Below are positions 8,905-18,238 of a stretch of 64,000 bases of DNA, piece after piece (position 1 is the stretch's first letter; the number at the start of each line of letters is the position of its first letter). Location of the stretch: NCBI GenBank assembly GCA_015490805.1, contig WFXC01000002.1:34437-98436 (forward strand), in the 5' to 3' direction. This DNA comes from Candidatus Kapaibacterium sp. GTDB taxonomy: Bacteria; Bacteroidota; Ignavibacteria; Kapaibacteriales; WFXC01. The notes under the pieces are model-generated. The model had not been told where the DNA came from and ran no database searches. It worked only from the letters and a program-made list of their open reading frames with translations. Made by a program: the position numbers and the translations under genes.

Positions 8905-11493
8905 TTATCGTATCAGTCGGAACTCTACGCGCCGGTTTTGTGCCCTCCCGGCTTCCGTTGCGTTACTGGCAACGGGATTGGCTTTACCTTTTCCAACGAC
9001 ACGGATCCGGTCTGGAGCGATTCCCAATTGTTGCAGATAGCGGGCAACGCTTTGCGCCCGGCGGCGCGAGAGTACAAGATTATACTCATCGCTGCCCACG
9101 CTGTCCGTATAGCCAATGATTTCCACCGTCAGCTCTGGGTACTCTTGCAGCAGTTGCGCCAACCGCCGGATCTCTGGCAGAGACTCAGGTCGAAGCTCAG
9201 CTTTATTGAATTCAAAGAAAATGTTCTTGAGCTCAAAAGATTGTTGCTGGAGTTGCTCAATGGGTACCAGCGTAATGTTTCGGTGGATCTCCGTTGTATC
9301 TGCATATTGCTGCTCGTCCCGAAGATCCAGATGCTGCGACAAAGGATAATAGCCATCCGCCACCGCATAGAATCCGTAATTTTTGCCCAACGGCAGTGCA
9401 ATGGTATACTGACCGGTTTGAGGATCCGAGGATAATTCTCCAATCACCTTACCTGTCCCCAGATCTTCCCATCGAATCTTTGCAAATAACGGTTGTCCCC
9501 CTGGCGACCGGACAGTTCCTGTGATGGTGACCACGTGGGAAGGGCGGGCTTTGTGGGGCAGTGTAATTTTGTAAATATCGTTGGCACCATAACCTTCAGG
9601 GCGAATCTGGGCACAATACGCGTATGATCCATTCCGGCTGACAACGTATCCCCAATCATCATCCGGGCTATTGATCGCCGCACCAATATTGACGGGCGTT
9701 GACCATTCAGTCCAACTGGTATCGGAAAGGCGAACCGCTTTAAACACATCTAATTTGCCCAAACCGGGATGTCCCGCCGAACTAAAATACAGAGTCTTAC
9801 CATCCGGATGCAGAAAAGGCGAACGCTCCGCAAAAGGCGTATTGATCACCGGACCCAGATTAATCGGCACTGTCCAGCCGGTATCCGTTCGGAACGTAAT
9901 GTAAATATCCAGATCGCCGCCCGTGAGCCCATCCTCACGGAAAGAATTTTTTCGCCACACTGGCTTTCCGGGAACGGGACGGTCAGAAATAAAGAGCAGT
10001 CCTTTTCCATCCGGCGTAAAGCAGGCATCACCTTCGAAATACTTTGAGTTGACCGGCGGTGGCAACGGTTGCGGCGCCGACCATTGACCATTACTATCGC
10101 GCCGGGCTAAAAAGAGATCTCCATTGCCAATGCCGTCCGGATAGTTACCAAATACCAGCAATTCCAGCCCATCAGGTGACACAGCCAGTGGTGCTTCGTG
10201 AGAGCGGGTGTTCAGTGGAGAACCGATATTCTCTGCTACCTGCCACTTTCCATTGCGCCATTCACTATAAAAAATATCCTCCCCGCCACTCCCATTAGGA
10301 CGATTCGCAGTGCCAAAGTATAATTGCCGCTCATCCAAGGTTAGCGTCGGTGCAAATTCGTGATACCGCGTGTTAATGGCTGGGCCTAAATTCGTAATAA
10401 CCACGGAATCCCAGGGCTCTTGGAGTATCTGAAGAATTTGCTCAATGCGTTCTTTCCACTGCGGATACCGCCGGGCATAGGCACGATACAATGCCCGGGC
10501 ACTGTCTTCCAGTCCCCGCTGAAGGAAGTAGCCAATGTAATTTTGGAGCGCTCGAAAAGCTGGCTCTGACGGTGCCTGCTCCTGAATGAATTTCTGATAT
10601 GCCGCTAAACGCTGGCGCGTAGCGACCAGATGCACGTATTGCAGATTGCGGTCATACTGCTGATAGTTGCCATTTTGCGTTACCGGCGGTGGATAGGAGC
10701 GAGTTCCAACGACAAACTCCGTTGCTACAAAATTTTCTGATTGCTGGGTTGCCGATAGAAAAAGCTGGGACATCGTGGCAGCCCGGGTATCCATCACCCC
10801 AATTTGCTTGCCCCAGTTCGTCCCTTTTGTGAGAACGGTCAAAAAATACTCTCCTAAAGCAGTCATCGCCGTGATGTGGTATCCCTGCTGCCACAACTGC
10901 ACCAGCGGATAATCACGGAAAGTGTCCAGTAGCAAAACTTGTTGTTGCTGATCCGGCTGGTAATTCCACACAAATAGGAGTGAATCGGCTACGATAGTTG
11001 CACATTGAATCTGCCATCCCTGTTCCCACAGCGGTTGCAATTGTTGCTGAATTTCATAAAGCGTCAACGAGGGGTCTACTTTTATGGAAGTTACTCGCTG
11101 ACGGAGCGGCGTTATTGGTTGTACCAAAAGGCATACCCATTGTTTTCCTTTATGGTCAGCATCGAGTATCATCCATCCCTGCGCCCACAATGCACGGATG
11201 GTATCTTCCGGGAAACCATCCTCGCTGAGGATCGTTCGATGCTGATACCAATCACCCGCCTCCGTATAGAGAATCGCCCATCGATTGCCACCATAATGGA
11301 CTCGAATAGGAAAAAACCCTTTTTGTCGTCGTTCTTCGATCCGCTGTATGGATAGTACGGAATCCAACTGGAAAGAAGTTCCTACATACGGCGTATTCGC
11401 AGTGACCACCAGCGTAAAGACCGTTGCCTTTGCAAACAGATTCACAACGCTGATCCCTGCCACCAGCGCCAAACTCCACCACCACTTATTCAT
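8905..11493 (-). CDS. PorE-like outer-membrane protein: N-terminal W/G-repeat region, TPR-like, PD40 propeller, CRD fold, OmpA domain
   Basis: PD40-type repeats (FAPTLTLDERQLYFGTANRPNGSGGEDIFYSEW), TGTVRSPGGQPLFAKIRWEDL CRD, FFEFNKAELRPESLPEIRRLAQLL...GYTDSVGSDEYNLVLSRRRAQSV OmpA. Confidence 0.85.
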   Translation of the reverse strand: MNKWWWSLALVAGISVVNLFAKATVFTLVVTANTPYVGTSFQLDSVLSIQRIEERRQKGFFPIRVHYGGNRWAILYTEAGDWYQHRTILSEDGFPEDTIRALWAQGWMILDADHKGKQWVCLLVQPITPLRQRVTSIKVDPSLTLYEIQQQLQPLWEQGWQIQCATIVADSLLFVWNYQPDQQQQVLLLDTFRDYPLVQLWQQGYHITAMTALGEYFLTVLTKGTNWGKQIGVMDTRAATMSQLFLSATQQSENFVATEFVVGTRSYPPPVTQNGNYQQYDRNLQYVHLVATRQRLAAYQKFIQEQAPSEPAFRALQNYIGYFLQRGLEDSARALYRAYARRYPQWKERIEQILQILQEPWDSVVITNLGPAINTRYHEFAPTLTLDERQLYFGTANRPNGSGGEDIFYSEWRNGKWQVAENIGSPLNTRSHEAPLAVSPDGLELLVFGNYPDGIGNGDLFLARRDSNGQWSAPQPLPPPVNSKYFEGDACFTPDGKGLLFISDRPVPGKPVWRKNSFREDGLTGGDLDIYITFRTDTGWTVPINLGPVINTPFAERSPFLHPDGKTLYFSSAGHPGLGKLDVFKAVRLSDTSWTEWSTPVNIGAAINSPDDDWGYVVSRNGSYAYCAQIRPEGYGANDIYKITLPHKARPSHVVTITGTVRSPGGQPLFAKIRWEDLGTGKVIGELSSDPQTGQYTIALPLGKNYGFYAVADGYYPLSQHLDLRDEQQYADTTEIHRNITLVPIEQLQQQSFELKNIFFEFNKAELRPESLPEIRRLAQLLQEYPELTVEIIGYTDSVGSDEYNLVLSRRRAQSVARYLQQLGIAPDRIRVVGKGKANPVASNATEAGRAQNRRVEFRLIR

Positions 11494-11529
11494 AAGCTCC
11501 CCTTTCAAACAAACCACACCCCTGTGTTA

Positions 11530-12435
11530 CTATCCATTGGACGGACGTTTGGTCACTTTCCTGTAGCCAGGAGATTCAAACTGCTGCTTGCGGATCCAGC
11601 GTATCTTGCGCAAATCAAGCGTAAAATTCCGGGGTGTCATCTCCACAAAGATATACGCCAAAACGGCTGCTAAGTCAAGATCTGAAACCTTGGGAGATAA
11701 AGGAGGCATTCGTCGTCCCTGATACACCACTCCATTGACTTTGATAGGACGCTGCAATCCAAAGACGACATTGTGAATTATAGTGTCGATCGGTTGCTGT
11801 GCCAGATAGTCAGAATTTTTCAGCGGTGGATAAACACTGGGTCTTCCTTTTCCATCCAGGCCGTGGCAATTGCGACAATACCATCGATATACCTTTTGCC
11901 CGTGTTTTAACAGTAGATCCCGCGGTATTTGCTCGATATCCAGTCCCTTCTGTGGCTCCAGTACTTCCGCCGTTGTTACTGGCTGTCCCTGTTGCCGATA
12001 GAACGCCACCGTATCAGCAGAGATGATGGGACCTAAATTCGTCCATGCATTGTAAACATACGACATCACTTGAGCCAACTGCTGATCTGTTAAGAACTGC
12101 GCAAAGGGCTGGTGGAAACTTTGGTATTCTTCATTGTTGACCACCATCCGTCCTTTGTACCCAAAGAGCAACAATCGAATGAGATGCTCCACCGGGTGAG
12201 TACGCAGATAATCTGCATTTGCCAATGGCGGCACTTCGCCGGGTATGCCTCGACCGTGGCTTTTGTGACAACTGGCACAATAGGTGGTGTAAAGCGGCTC
12301 CCCTGCCTGAACAGCCGCCGGGATAGCGGACTTATGCTGAAAGAACTCACTAATTGCTAAGATGCCAAATCCGACAAGAAGCAACACAACCACGACCAGT
12401 ACTACATATTTTCGACCCCACAATTCCATTGACAT
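11530..12435 (-). CDS. Membrane-anchored diheme cytochrome c
   Basis: TM anchor plus two CxxCH motifs (CASCHKSHG, CRNCHGLDGKG). Confidence 0.9.
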   Translation of the reverse strand: MSMELWGRKYVVLVVVVLLLVGFGILAISEFFQHKSAIPAAVQAGEPLYTTYCASCHKSHGRGIPGEVPPLANADYLRTHPVEHLIRLLLFGYKGRMVVNNEEYQSFHQPFAQFLTDQQLAQVMSYVYNAWTNLGPIISADTVAFYRQQGQPVTTAEVLEPQKGLDIEQIPRDLLLKHGQKVYRWYCRNCHGLDGKGRPSVYPPLKNSDYLAQQPIDTIIHNVVFGLQRPIKVNGVVYQGRRMPPLSPKVSDLDLAAVLAYIFVEMTPRNFTLDLRKIRWIRKQQFESPGYRKVTKRPSNG

Positions 12436-12586
12436 TGTCTTCCATCCCAATTCTATAACTGCTCATTTGCGAAGGAACCCAGCGCTATATAGCATCCTTC
12501 CAGTATTGCAATTGCTGGAGTTCGCCGCTGCCACTGTCCTCGCTCCGCCACTGTGTCCTACACCTGTGACTTTCCAAGGTTACTTC

Positions 12587-13018
12587 TTACCGACGCTTTA
12601 CGGAAACGACGATGTATTGTGATGGCTTTCGGGCAAAGGAAAACGCAACTTCAATGCTATCGCCAACTGATAGCGAACGCCTTAACTGAATTAACATAAT
12701 GTGATAATCACCGGGACGAAAAGAAAAAGTCGAATGTGGGGGAATCACCACTCCCTCGGGAACCGGCTGCATCATTGCAATCCCATCGGTATGAACCGTC
12801 CGATGGATTTCAGTCACCTTTGCCGCAGGACTGGTTACCGTCCGCAGCGTCTCCGGAAAATCCGTGTTGTTCTCAATGACGCCGTACAGAGCAGCATTGA
12901 ACCCCTCTTTTCCCGGCGTAGCCCGAAAATTCCGGAATTCAAGCTCTCCGGTGGAATCAGAGGAAGAACACGCCCATAGCAATAGGAGTAAGAAACCAAC
13001 AGCTCCTTGCCGCTTCAT
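12587..13018 (-). CDS. PCu(A)C-family copper chaperone lipoprotein
   Basis: Lipobox-like LLLLWACSSS; H/M motif EIHRTVHTDGIAMMQPV...GDYHIMLI. Confidence 0.85.
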   Translation of the reverse strand: MKRQGAVGFLLLLLWACSSSDSTGELEFRNFRATPGKEGFNAALYGVIENNTDFPETLRTVTSPAAKVTEIHRTVHTDGIAMMQPVPEGVVIPPHSTFSFRPGDYHIMLIQLRRSLSVGDSIEVAFSFARKPSQYIVVSVKRR

Positions 13019-13662
13019 TGTTGCGAAAGCAACTGCTGAACATCCCGCACTACCCTCTCCACATCTGCCTCACTGCCTTTATACCGCTGTCGTTCTCTCC
13101 CCTGGCGGTCGAATAAGCACAGAGCGTCGGTGTGGTTAATGAAATAGTAAGCAGTCCCGTCAGGCAACTTTTTTAGAGGCGATCGCACTGCGTAAATTTC
13201 CATTGCTGAGCGCAATGAGTCAATCGTCGCAATGGTTCCTGTCAACAGTCGCCACCGTTGCAAATCCAGTTGATACAAATCGGCATAATCTCGCAGTTGC
13301 TGTGGAGTATCCCGCTGCGGGTCCAGTGTGATCAGCACAAACCGTACCGGAAGTTCCTCCGGTATACGTTCGCTCGCTTGAAGAAGGCGATCGGTGGTAA
13401 GGGGACAAATATCGGGACAAGCGGTATAAGTGAAAGCTACCAACAACACTGTATCCCGAAAATCGGCAGGAAAAGCGACTGAACGCCCGTTCTGATCGAT
13501 AAGTCGAAACGCCTTCTTGGAAAGATCATGCTCGACTGGAAATTCGGAGGAACAGCGAACGAGCAGGATACTAACGACCAACAGAAACAGGATCTCAGAG
13601 AACCATCCTGGACGGCGATTCTCCGGCTTTTCGTTATTCTCCACTATTTTGCTGAGTGTCAT
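13015..13662 (-). CDS. SCO1/SenC family cytochrome oxidase assembly protein
   Basis: FTYTACPDICPLTTDRLL CxxxC motif, LITLDPQRDTPQQLRDYA. Confidence 0.9.
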   Translation of the reverse strand: MTLSKIVENNEKPENRRPGWFSEILFLLVVSILLVRCSSEFPVEHDLSKKAFRLIDQNGRSVAFPADFRDTVLLVAFTYTACPDICPLTTDRLLQASERIPEELPVRFVLITLDPQRDTPQQLRDYADLYQLDLQRWRLLTGTIATIDSLRSAMEIYAVRSPLKKLPDGTAYYFINHTDALCLFDRQGRERQRYKGSEADVERVVRDVQQLLSQQ

Positions 13663-15451
13663 CAGATGAGGACTCAGCCTGAGATTCCGCTGGGTTTGTT
13701 GCTTCGTTCTCTTCGGTCGCTTCGCCCTCTTCGTCTTCAAATTCTTCTTCCTCAAAATCCTCATCGTAATATTCTTCCTCTTCCTGCACCAATGGCGCCG
13801 GATTATGCGGATCGTATGGCGGCGACGTTCGAGTCGTACTACGCAACACGTCATAAATGACAGGGATATATGAAAGTACAATGAGAACCACCGCAATGGT
13901 TACCCACGGCTTGAAGTTCGCTAAGGCTTTGACCGGTCCTTCGTGATACGCTTCTGAGAGCGGAAATTCCAACTGCGCTTCTTCTTTAGCGGACGAGAAG
14001 AAGCTCACAAAAAAGGTGATGAAATAAACAATGACAGCAATAAACATCAGGATACCACCAATGGCAGTAATGATCACATACGGCTCCCACTCAGGACGAT
14101 AGAAGGGGCTATCCGGGTTCAGATACGTTAAACCCAAGTTCGTTCGCCGTGGTTCGCCGTGCAATCCACCCCGCATCATTCCAGCGGAGAAGATAAAGAG
14201 TCCAATCATCCATAGGTATGGTACGAGGATCGCAAATCCCTTGAGCTGCACGGGTTTACCCGTCATCTTCGACACCATATACAACGACATCCCCAGGAAC
14301 GCTAAGAAGACGGGACCAGCAACCGTCAGGTGGAAATGTCCCGGGATCCAGGAAGTATTGTGTACCAGCAAGTTCAGATTGTAGGACGCATTGACGATGC
14401 CCGAAATACCGCCGAAGATAAAAATAATGAGTCCAATCAGCAGATAGGGTACCAACCATCGGTTCGTGTCAAACCACGGCAGCTTTGCCATCCATCCAAA
14501 CGTTCCGGTTGCGCCGTTTTTTCGCCCGGCATATTCTAAGGAAGCAGCGATCGTAAAAGCAGTAATCAGGCTGGGCAAAGCAACTGCGAACGTAAAAACC
14601 GCGTGGAGAAACTTCCATTCTGAACCGATACCTGGGTCCGCATACTGATGGTGGGTCCCAACGGGAATAGAAAACACGATGAACAACATAAAGACCAGAC
14701 GACCTGCCCAATCGGAGTACAACTTTCCACCGGTCAATTTTGGGAGCATCGTATAGTACATCACATACGCTGGCAACAACCAGAAATAGACCAGCGGGTG
14801 ACCAAAGAACCAGAACAGTGTTCGCGCCAGCATTACATTGACGCTATCGGTCCATCCCATCGACCAGGGAAAGAGCATAAACAACACTTCTACGGCAACC
14901 GGGATCGTAGCAATTTGCCATACAATGAATGTTGCAAAGATCCCTACCACTGCCAGCGGCGTTTTCTGTCCCGGATTTTCCCGCCGCCATTGGAGATAAA
15001 CAGGAATCCAGTTCCAGAAAGCGACCCAGGATCCAACCACTGCTAGTGCTAACCCCAGATAAAACAGCGGATGCGCCTTCATTGGAGGATAGAACGTATA
15101 CAACACCGACGCCTGTCCGGTCAGCATTGCATAAGCAGCAAAGACAACGCCAATCACCATCAACCAGAATGACAACCACGCCACTTTCAGATTAATCGGC
15201 TTTTTCAGCGCATACCAGACCAGGGCATTGCCAAAAGCAACGGCAAAAAAGGTCGTAAACACAATAGCGTTAATCACACCGTGCAGCGTTAATCCCTGAT
15301 AGTATTCGATGCCCAACGCCTCGGTATTCTGTATCCATCCAGCGCGAAACAATACCTGCAACAACCCATCCAGCACTCCCAGAATCAAGAGCACCGTTGG
15401 GATAAACAGCAACCAGAGGGTTAGACTCTTGAGCGATTTATCAACTTTCAT
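13634..15451 (-). CDS. cbaA: ba3-type cytochrome c oxidase subunit I with acidic C-terminal extension
   Basis: GLTLHGVINAIVFTTFF, FWFFGHPLVYFWLLPAYVMYYTMLP, VGTHHQYADPG, NTSWIPGHFHLTVAGPV; tail QEEEEYYDEDFEEEEFEDEEGEATEENEA. Confidence 0.93.
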   Translation of the reverse strand: MKVDKSLKSLTLWLLFIPTVLLILGVLDGLLQVLFRAGWIQNTEALGIEYYQGLTLHGVINAIVFTTFFAVAFGNALVWYALKKPINLKVAWLSFWLMVIGVVFAAYAMLTGQASVLYTFYPPMKAHPLFYLGLALAVVGSWVAFWNWIPVYLQWRRENPGQKTPLAVVGIFATFIVWQIATIPVAVEVLFMLFPWSMGWTDSVNVMLARTLFWFFGHPLVYFWLLPAYVMYYTMLPKLTGGKLYSDWAGRLVFMLFIVFSIPVGTHHQYADPGIGSEWKFLHAVFTFAVALPSLITAFTIAASLEYAGRKNGATGTFGWMAKLPWFDTNRWLVPYLLIGLIIFIFGGISGIVNASYNLNLLVHNTSWIPGHFHLTVAGPVFLAFLGMSLYMVSKMTGKPVQLKGFAILVPYLWMIGLFIFSAGMMRGGLHGEPRRTNLGLTYLNPDSPFYRPEWEPYVIITAIGGILMFIAVIVYFITFFVSFFSSAKEEAQLEFPLSEAYHEGPVKALANFKPWVTIAVVLIVLSYIPVIYDVLRSTTRTSPPYDPHNPAPLVQEEEEYYDEDFEEEEFEDEEGEATEENEATNPAESQAESSSDDTQQNSGE

Positions 15452-15971
15452 CTCCCATTTCTCCCTCAATGTCACCTGCCGATCCATTCAGCGCTTCGTC
15501 AGTTCCCATATCTTCCGGCTGGAATTCCTCCGGACTCTTGACAACAATACTGCCAGCCATCATATGATGGGCAATACCACAATACTCGTGGCACAGGAAA
15601 TGATATGTTCCGGGTTCATCAAATTTCACGCGCAAGTAACTAATCTGTCCCGGAATTGCCATCATATTGATATCGGTATTGTCAATGTGCAATCCGTGAA
15701 CAACATCTGCTGAGGTTAAGTAAATATCCAGCGTAGCACCTACTGGAAGCTCAATTTGTGCAGGATTGAAATACCACATATGTGCCACGATCTGCAATTC
15801 ATAATGCAAATTGTCGTGCTGGATTAACTGTCCCTCCTCGAATGGCTCAACGTCTGTAATGCAGTCCGGGACTGTAATGCCCCATCCGCTGATAGCAGCA
15901 ACAATTGCAGCCATAAATAGCACCAATACACCAACAGACCAAGCCAGCGCCTGCTTTTCTGCTCGATCCAT
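15441..15971 (-). CDS. cbaB: ba3-type cytochrome c oxidase subunit II (CuA)
   Basis: CuA motif GTYHFLCHEYCGIAHHMMAGSIVV; single N-terminal TM. Confidence 0.93.
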   Translation of the reverse strand: MDRAEKQALAWSVGVLVLFMAAIVAAISGWGITVPDCITDVEPFEEGQLIQHDNLHYELQIVAHMWYFNPAQIELPVGATLDIYLTSADVVHGLHIDNTDINMMAIPGQISYLRVKFDEPGTYHFLCHEYCGIAHHMMAGSIVVKSPEEFQPEDMGTDEALNGSAGDIEGEMGDES

Positions 15972-16102
15972 CAGCTCCCCCTTTCAATTAACTCCAGATA
16001 AATCGAGCCCCACATCACTATGTACAACAAAATTAACAGTAGGAAGAAAGTAATCGCTCCCTTTGGAAAGAATTCTTCCCCTTCCATCTTTTCCGGAGCC
16101 AT
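15971..16102 (-). CDS. Cytochrome oxidase subunit IIa-like single-TM peptide (43 aa)
   Basis: Hand translation MAPEKMEGEEFFPKGAITFFLLLILLYIVMWGSIYLELIERGS*; stop overlaps the subunit II start; PKGA+TM pattern of ba3 subunit IIa; not in the ORF track. Confidence 0.8.
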   Translation of the reverse strand: MAPEKMEGEEFFPKGAITFFLLLILLYIVMWGSIYLELIERGS

Positions 16103-16228
16103 CGCACTACCCCACTTTATGGAACTCTACTCTCTAATGCCCTCTTTTCCACAGACAATGGTACCCATGGGCACACCATTTGCCACTTTCTCCCCTTTCC
16201 TGATTACACCACTGCCACCTCCAGTTGC

Positions 16229-16684
16229 TTACTTCTTCCGCTTCTTCCGTTTCTTCTTTCCTTTTTTTTTAATCGGGCCCTCTTTCTTCGCCTTCTTTAC
16301 ATCCTCAACTGTAATAACCCCCCCAGGATTACCCCAACTGTTGTACATATATGTTGCCACAGCAGCAATGTCTTTGTCTGTATATGTCTTTGGCAACGGA
16401 TTCATCACGCCGTTGTACCGCTTGCCATTGACTGTGATGGGACCACTTAATCCAAAAATAATCGCTCGCAGGACATAAATCTTATCGTGTTTCTTCAACC
16501 AGTCACTCTTTGCCAGCGGCGGATAGATTCCAGGCTGTCCCTCACCATCGGGACCGTGGCAGGTCATACAGTAACTCCTGTACACCTTTTTTCCCTTCAT
16601 CATCACCGCCTTGCTGGGCTTTTCTGCCCAAAGGGCAGACAGACTTAACCCCACCATCAACAATAACACACCGACTTTCCGCAT
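16229..16684 (-). CDS. Secreted c-type cytochrome with polybasic C-terminal tail
   Basis: Signal peptide, CMTCHGPDGEGQPG, distal MNPLPKTYTDKDIAAVATYMYNSWG; tail KKAKKEGPIKKKGKKKRKKRKK. Confidence 0.92.
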   Translation of the reverse strand: MRKVGVLLLMVGLSLSALWAEKPSKAVMMKGKKVYRSYCMTCHGPDGEGQPGIYPPLAKSDWLKKHDKIYVLRAIIFGLSGPITVNGKRYNGVMNPLPKTYTDKDIAAVATYMYNSWGNPGGVITVEDVKKAKKEGPIKKKGKKKRKKRKK

Positions 16685-16742
16685 CTTGCTTCTCCGTAGT
16701 TGATAAAACTTATCGCTTTCTGAAAAAGCTCTATCCGATTTA

Positions 16743-16750
16743 CAAATTTA
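16743..16750 (-). promoter_or_regulatory. TAnnTTTG-type -7 box candidate upstream of the oxidase operon
   Basis: TAAATTTG on minus strand, 58 nt upstream of the cytochrome c start. Confidence 0.35.
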
Positions 16751-16902
16751 GGATTTTTTGATCAATTGCCCAAACTCTGAGACCAAACATCTATGCAATC
16801 TACACAACCTACTCAAGCAACCCAGGTTATGAAACTACGCTTGCAACTGATAATGGCAGGTCCACAGCTCGAACTTGCAAAGCAGAATTCCACAACATCC
16901 CT

Positions 16903-17445
16903 TTACTTCCGGTAAATGCGTTCAGGATATTCCTGCACAAATTCTTTCCAGCTCTTGCTATGGTGCTGGGGCGTATGTTTCTTCAAGCCGTGGCATAAAG
17001 CAACGGCCAACGCATCAGTAACATCGTAAAACTCTGGAGTTTCTCGAATTGCCAGGAGCTTCTGCACCATATACTGCACCTGAGATTTGGCAGCATTGCC
17101 CCGCCCGGTTACCGCTTTCTTGACTTCGCGCGGGGAATACTCGACAATTGGAATATCTCGCAGGATGGAAGGAAGCAAAGCAGCACTGCGTGCCTGCGCT
17201 AATTTAACCAGAGAAGCAGCATTTTTGCCATAGAACAACGACTCGATCGCTGTTTCGTCCGGCAAACTACGTTCCACGACGGCTTCCATCCGACGGAAAA
17301 TATCGCGCAATCGAAGAGGAAGTGACCGGTGAGATTTTCCCACTTCGATAACACCATATTCCACAACCGTGAATTGCTGGCCCTGCTGTTCTACTACGCC
17401 GTATCCACAGAGCAAACTGCCGGGATCAATACCCAAGATACGCAC
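16903..17445 (-). CDS. ruvC: Crossover junction endodeoxyribonuclease RuvC
   Basis: MRILGIDPGSLLCGYGVV, AIESLFYGKNAASLVKLAQARSAAL, EVKKAVTGRGNAAKSQVQYMV. Confidence 0.95.
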   Translation of the reverse strand: MRILGIDPGSLLCGYGVVEQQGQQFTVVEYGVIEVGKSHRSLPLRLRDIFRRMEAVVERSLPDETAIESLFYGKNAASLVKLAQARSAALLPSILRDIPIVEYSPREVKKAVTGRGNAAKSQVQYMVQKLLAIRETPEFYDVTDALAVALCHGLKKHTPQHHSKSWKEFVQEYPERIYRK

Positions 17446-17473
17446 AATCGTGGCTCACTTCGTCTGTCACATT

Positions 17474-18235
17474 CTATTGCGATTGCGCCTGCAACTCTTC
17501 GAGAATTTCGTCGTCGACTTCAAAATTCGCATAGACATTCTGTACATCATCGTGATCCTCCAGCGCCTCCAGCAGCTTCAGCACCTTTCGAGCGACGGCT
17601 GGATCTTCTACTTTGAGTGTTGTCGATGGCACAAATTCCACTTTTGCTTCCTTCACACCGAGTTGCTGTTGTTCAAAAAACTGCTGGACCTGCGATAGTT
17701 TTCCCGGCTCCGTGTACACGATAAAGAAATCCGATTCTTCGACCATATCCTCCGCATCCGCTTCCAGCACGTACTCCAGCATCTGTTCTTCAGTTACCCC
17801 GTCTTTCTCTACGTAAAGCACACCCCGGCGTTGAAAATTCCACGCTACCGATCCCGCCTCTGCCATACTGCCACCGTGCCGACTGAGCAAGTGGCGCAAT
17901 TCCGAAACAGTTCGATTGCGATTATCAGTCATAACAGCGATCATCAGCGCCACACCACCGGGGGCATAGCCTTCGTAGATAACTTCCTCAATTGTATCAC
18001 CGCCCAACTCTCCCGTTCCCCGTTTAATCGCCCGTTGAATACTATCATTGGGCATATTCGCTGCCCGCGCATTCTGAATGGCTATGCGGAGCCGCGGGTT
18101 GTTCTCAGGATTGCCTCCCCCTTCACGGGCAGCAATGGTGATTTCCCGACTGAGCTTGGTAAATAACTTGCCCCGTTTGGCATCCATCGCCGCCTTGCGA
18201 TGCTTGATATTTGCCCATTTACTATGCCCTGCCAT
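17474..18235 (-). CDS. YebC/PmpR family DNA-binding transcriptional regulator
   Basis: MAGHSKWANIKHRKAAMDAKRGKLFTKLSREITIAAREGGGNPENNPRLR. Confidence 0.97.
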   Translation of the reverse strand: MAGHSKWANIKHRKAAMDAKRGKLFTKLSREITIAAREGGGNPENNPRLRIAIQNARAANMPNDSIQRAIKRGTGELGGDTIEEVIYEGYAPGGVALMIAVMTDNRNRTVSELRHLLSRHGGSMAEAGSVAWNFQRRGVLYVEKDGVTEEQMLEYVLEADAEDMVEESDFFIVYTEPGKLSQVQQFFEQQQLGVKEAKVEFVPSTTLKVEDPAVARKVLKLLEALEDHDDVQNVYANFEVDDEILEELQAQSQ

Positions 18236-18238
18236 CGC

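Noticed and set aside
13663-13896. Lys/Arg-rich N-terminal extension of the SCO ORF (MRILRKKNLKTKRAKRPKRTKQQ)
   Set aside because: It is the out-of-frame reading of the acidic tail of oxidase subunit I on the same strand; the true start is most likely 13662.
16793-16915. 40-aa ORF MQSTQPTQATQVMKLRLQLIMAGPQLELAKQNSTTSLYFR
   Set aside because: No recognisable family and no clear ribosome-binding context; overlaps the ruvC 3' end on the opposite strand.
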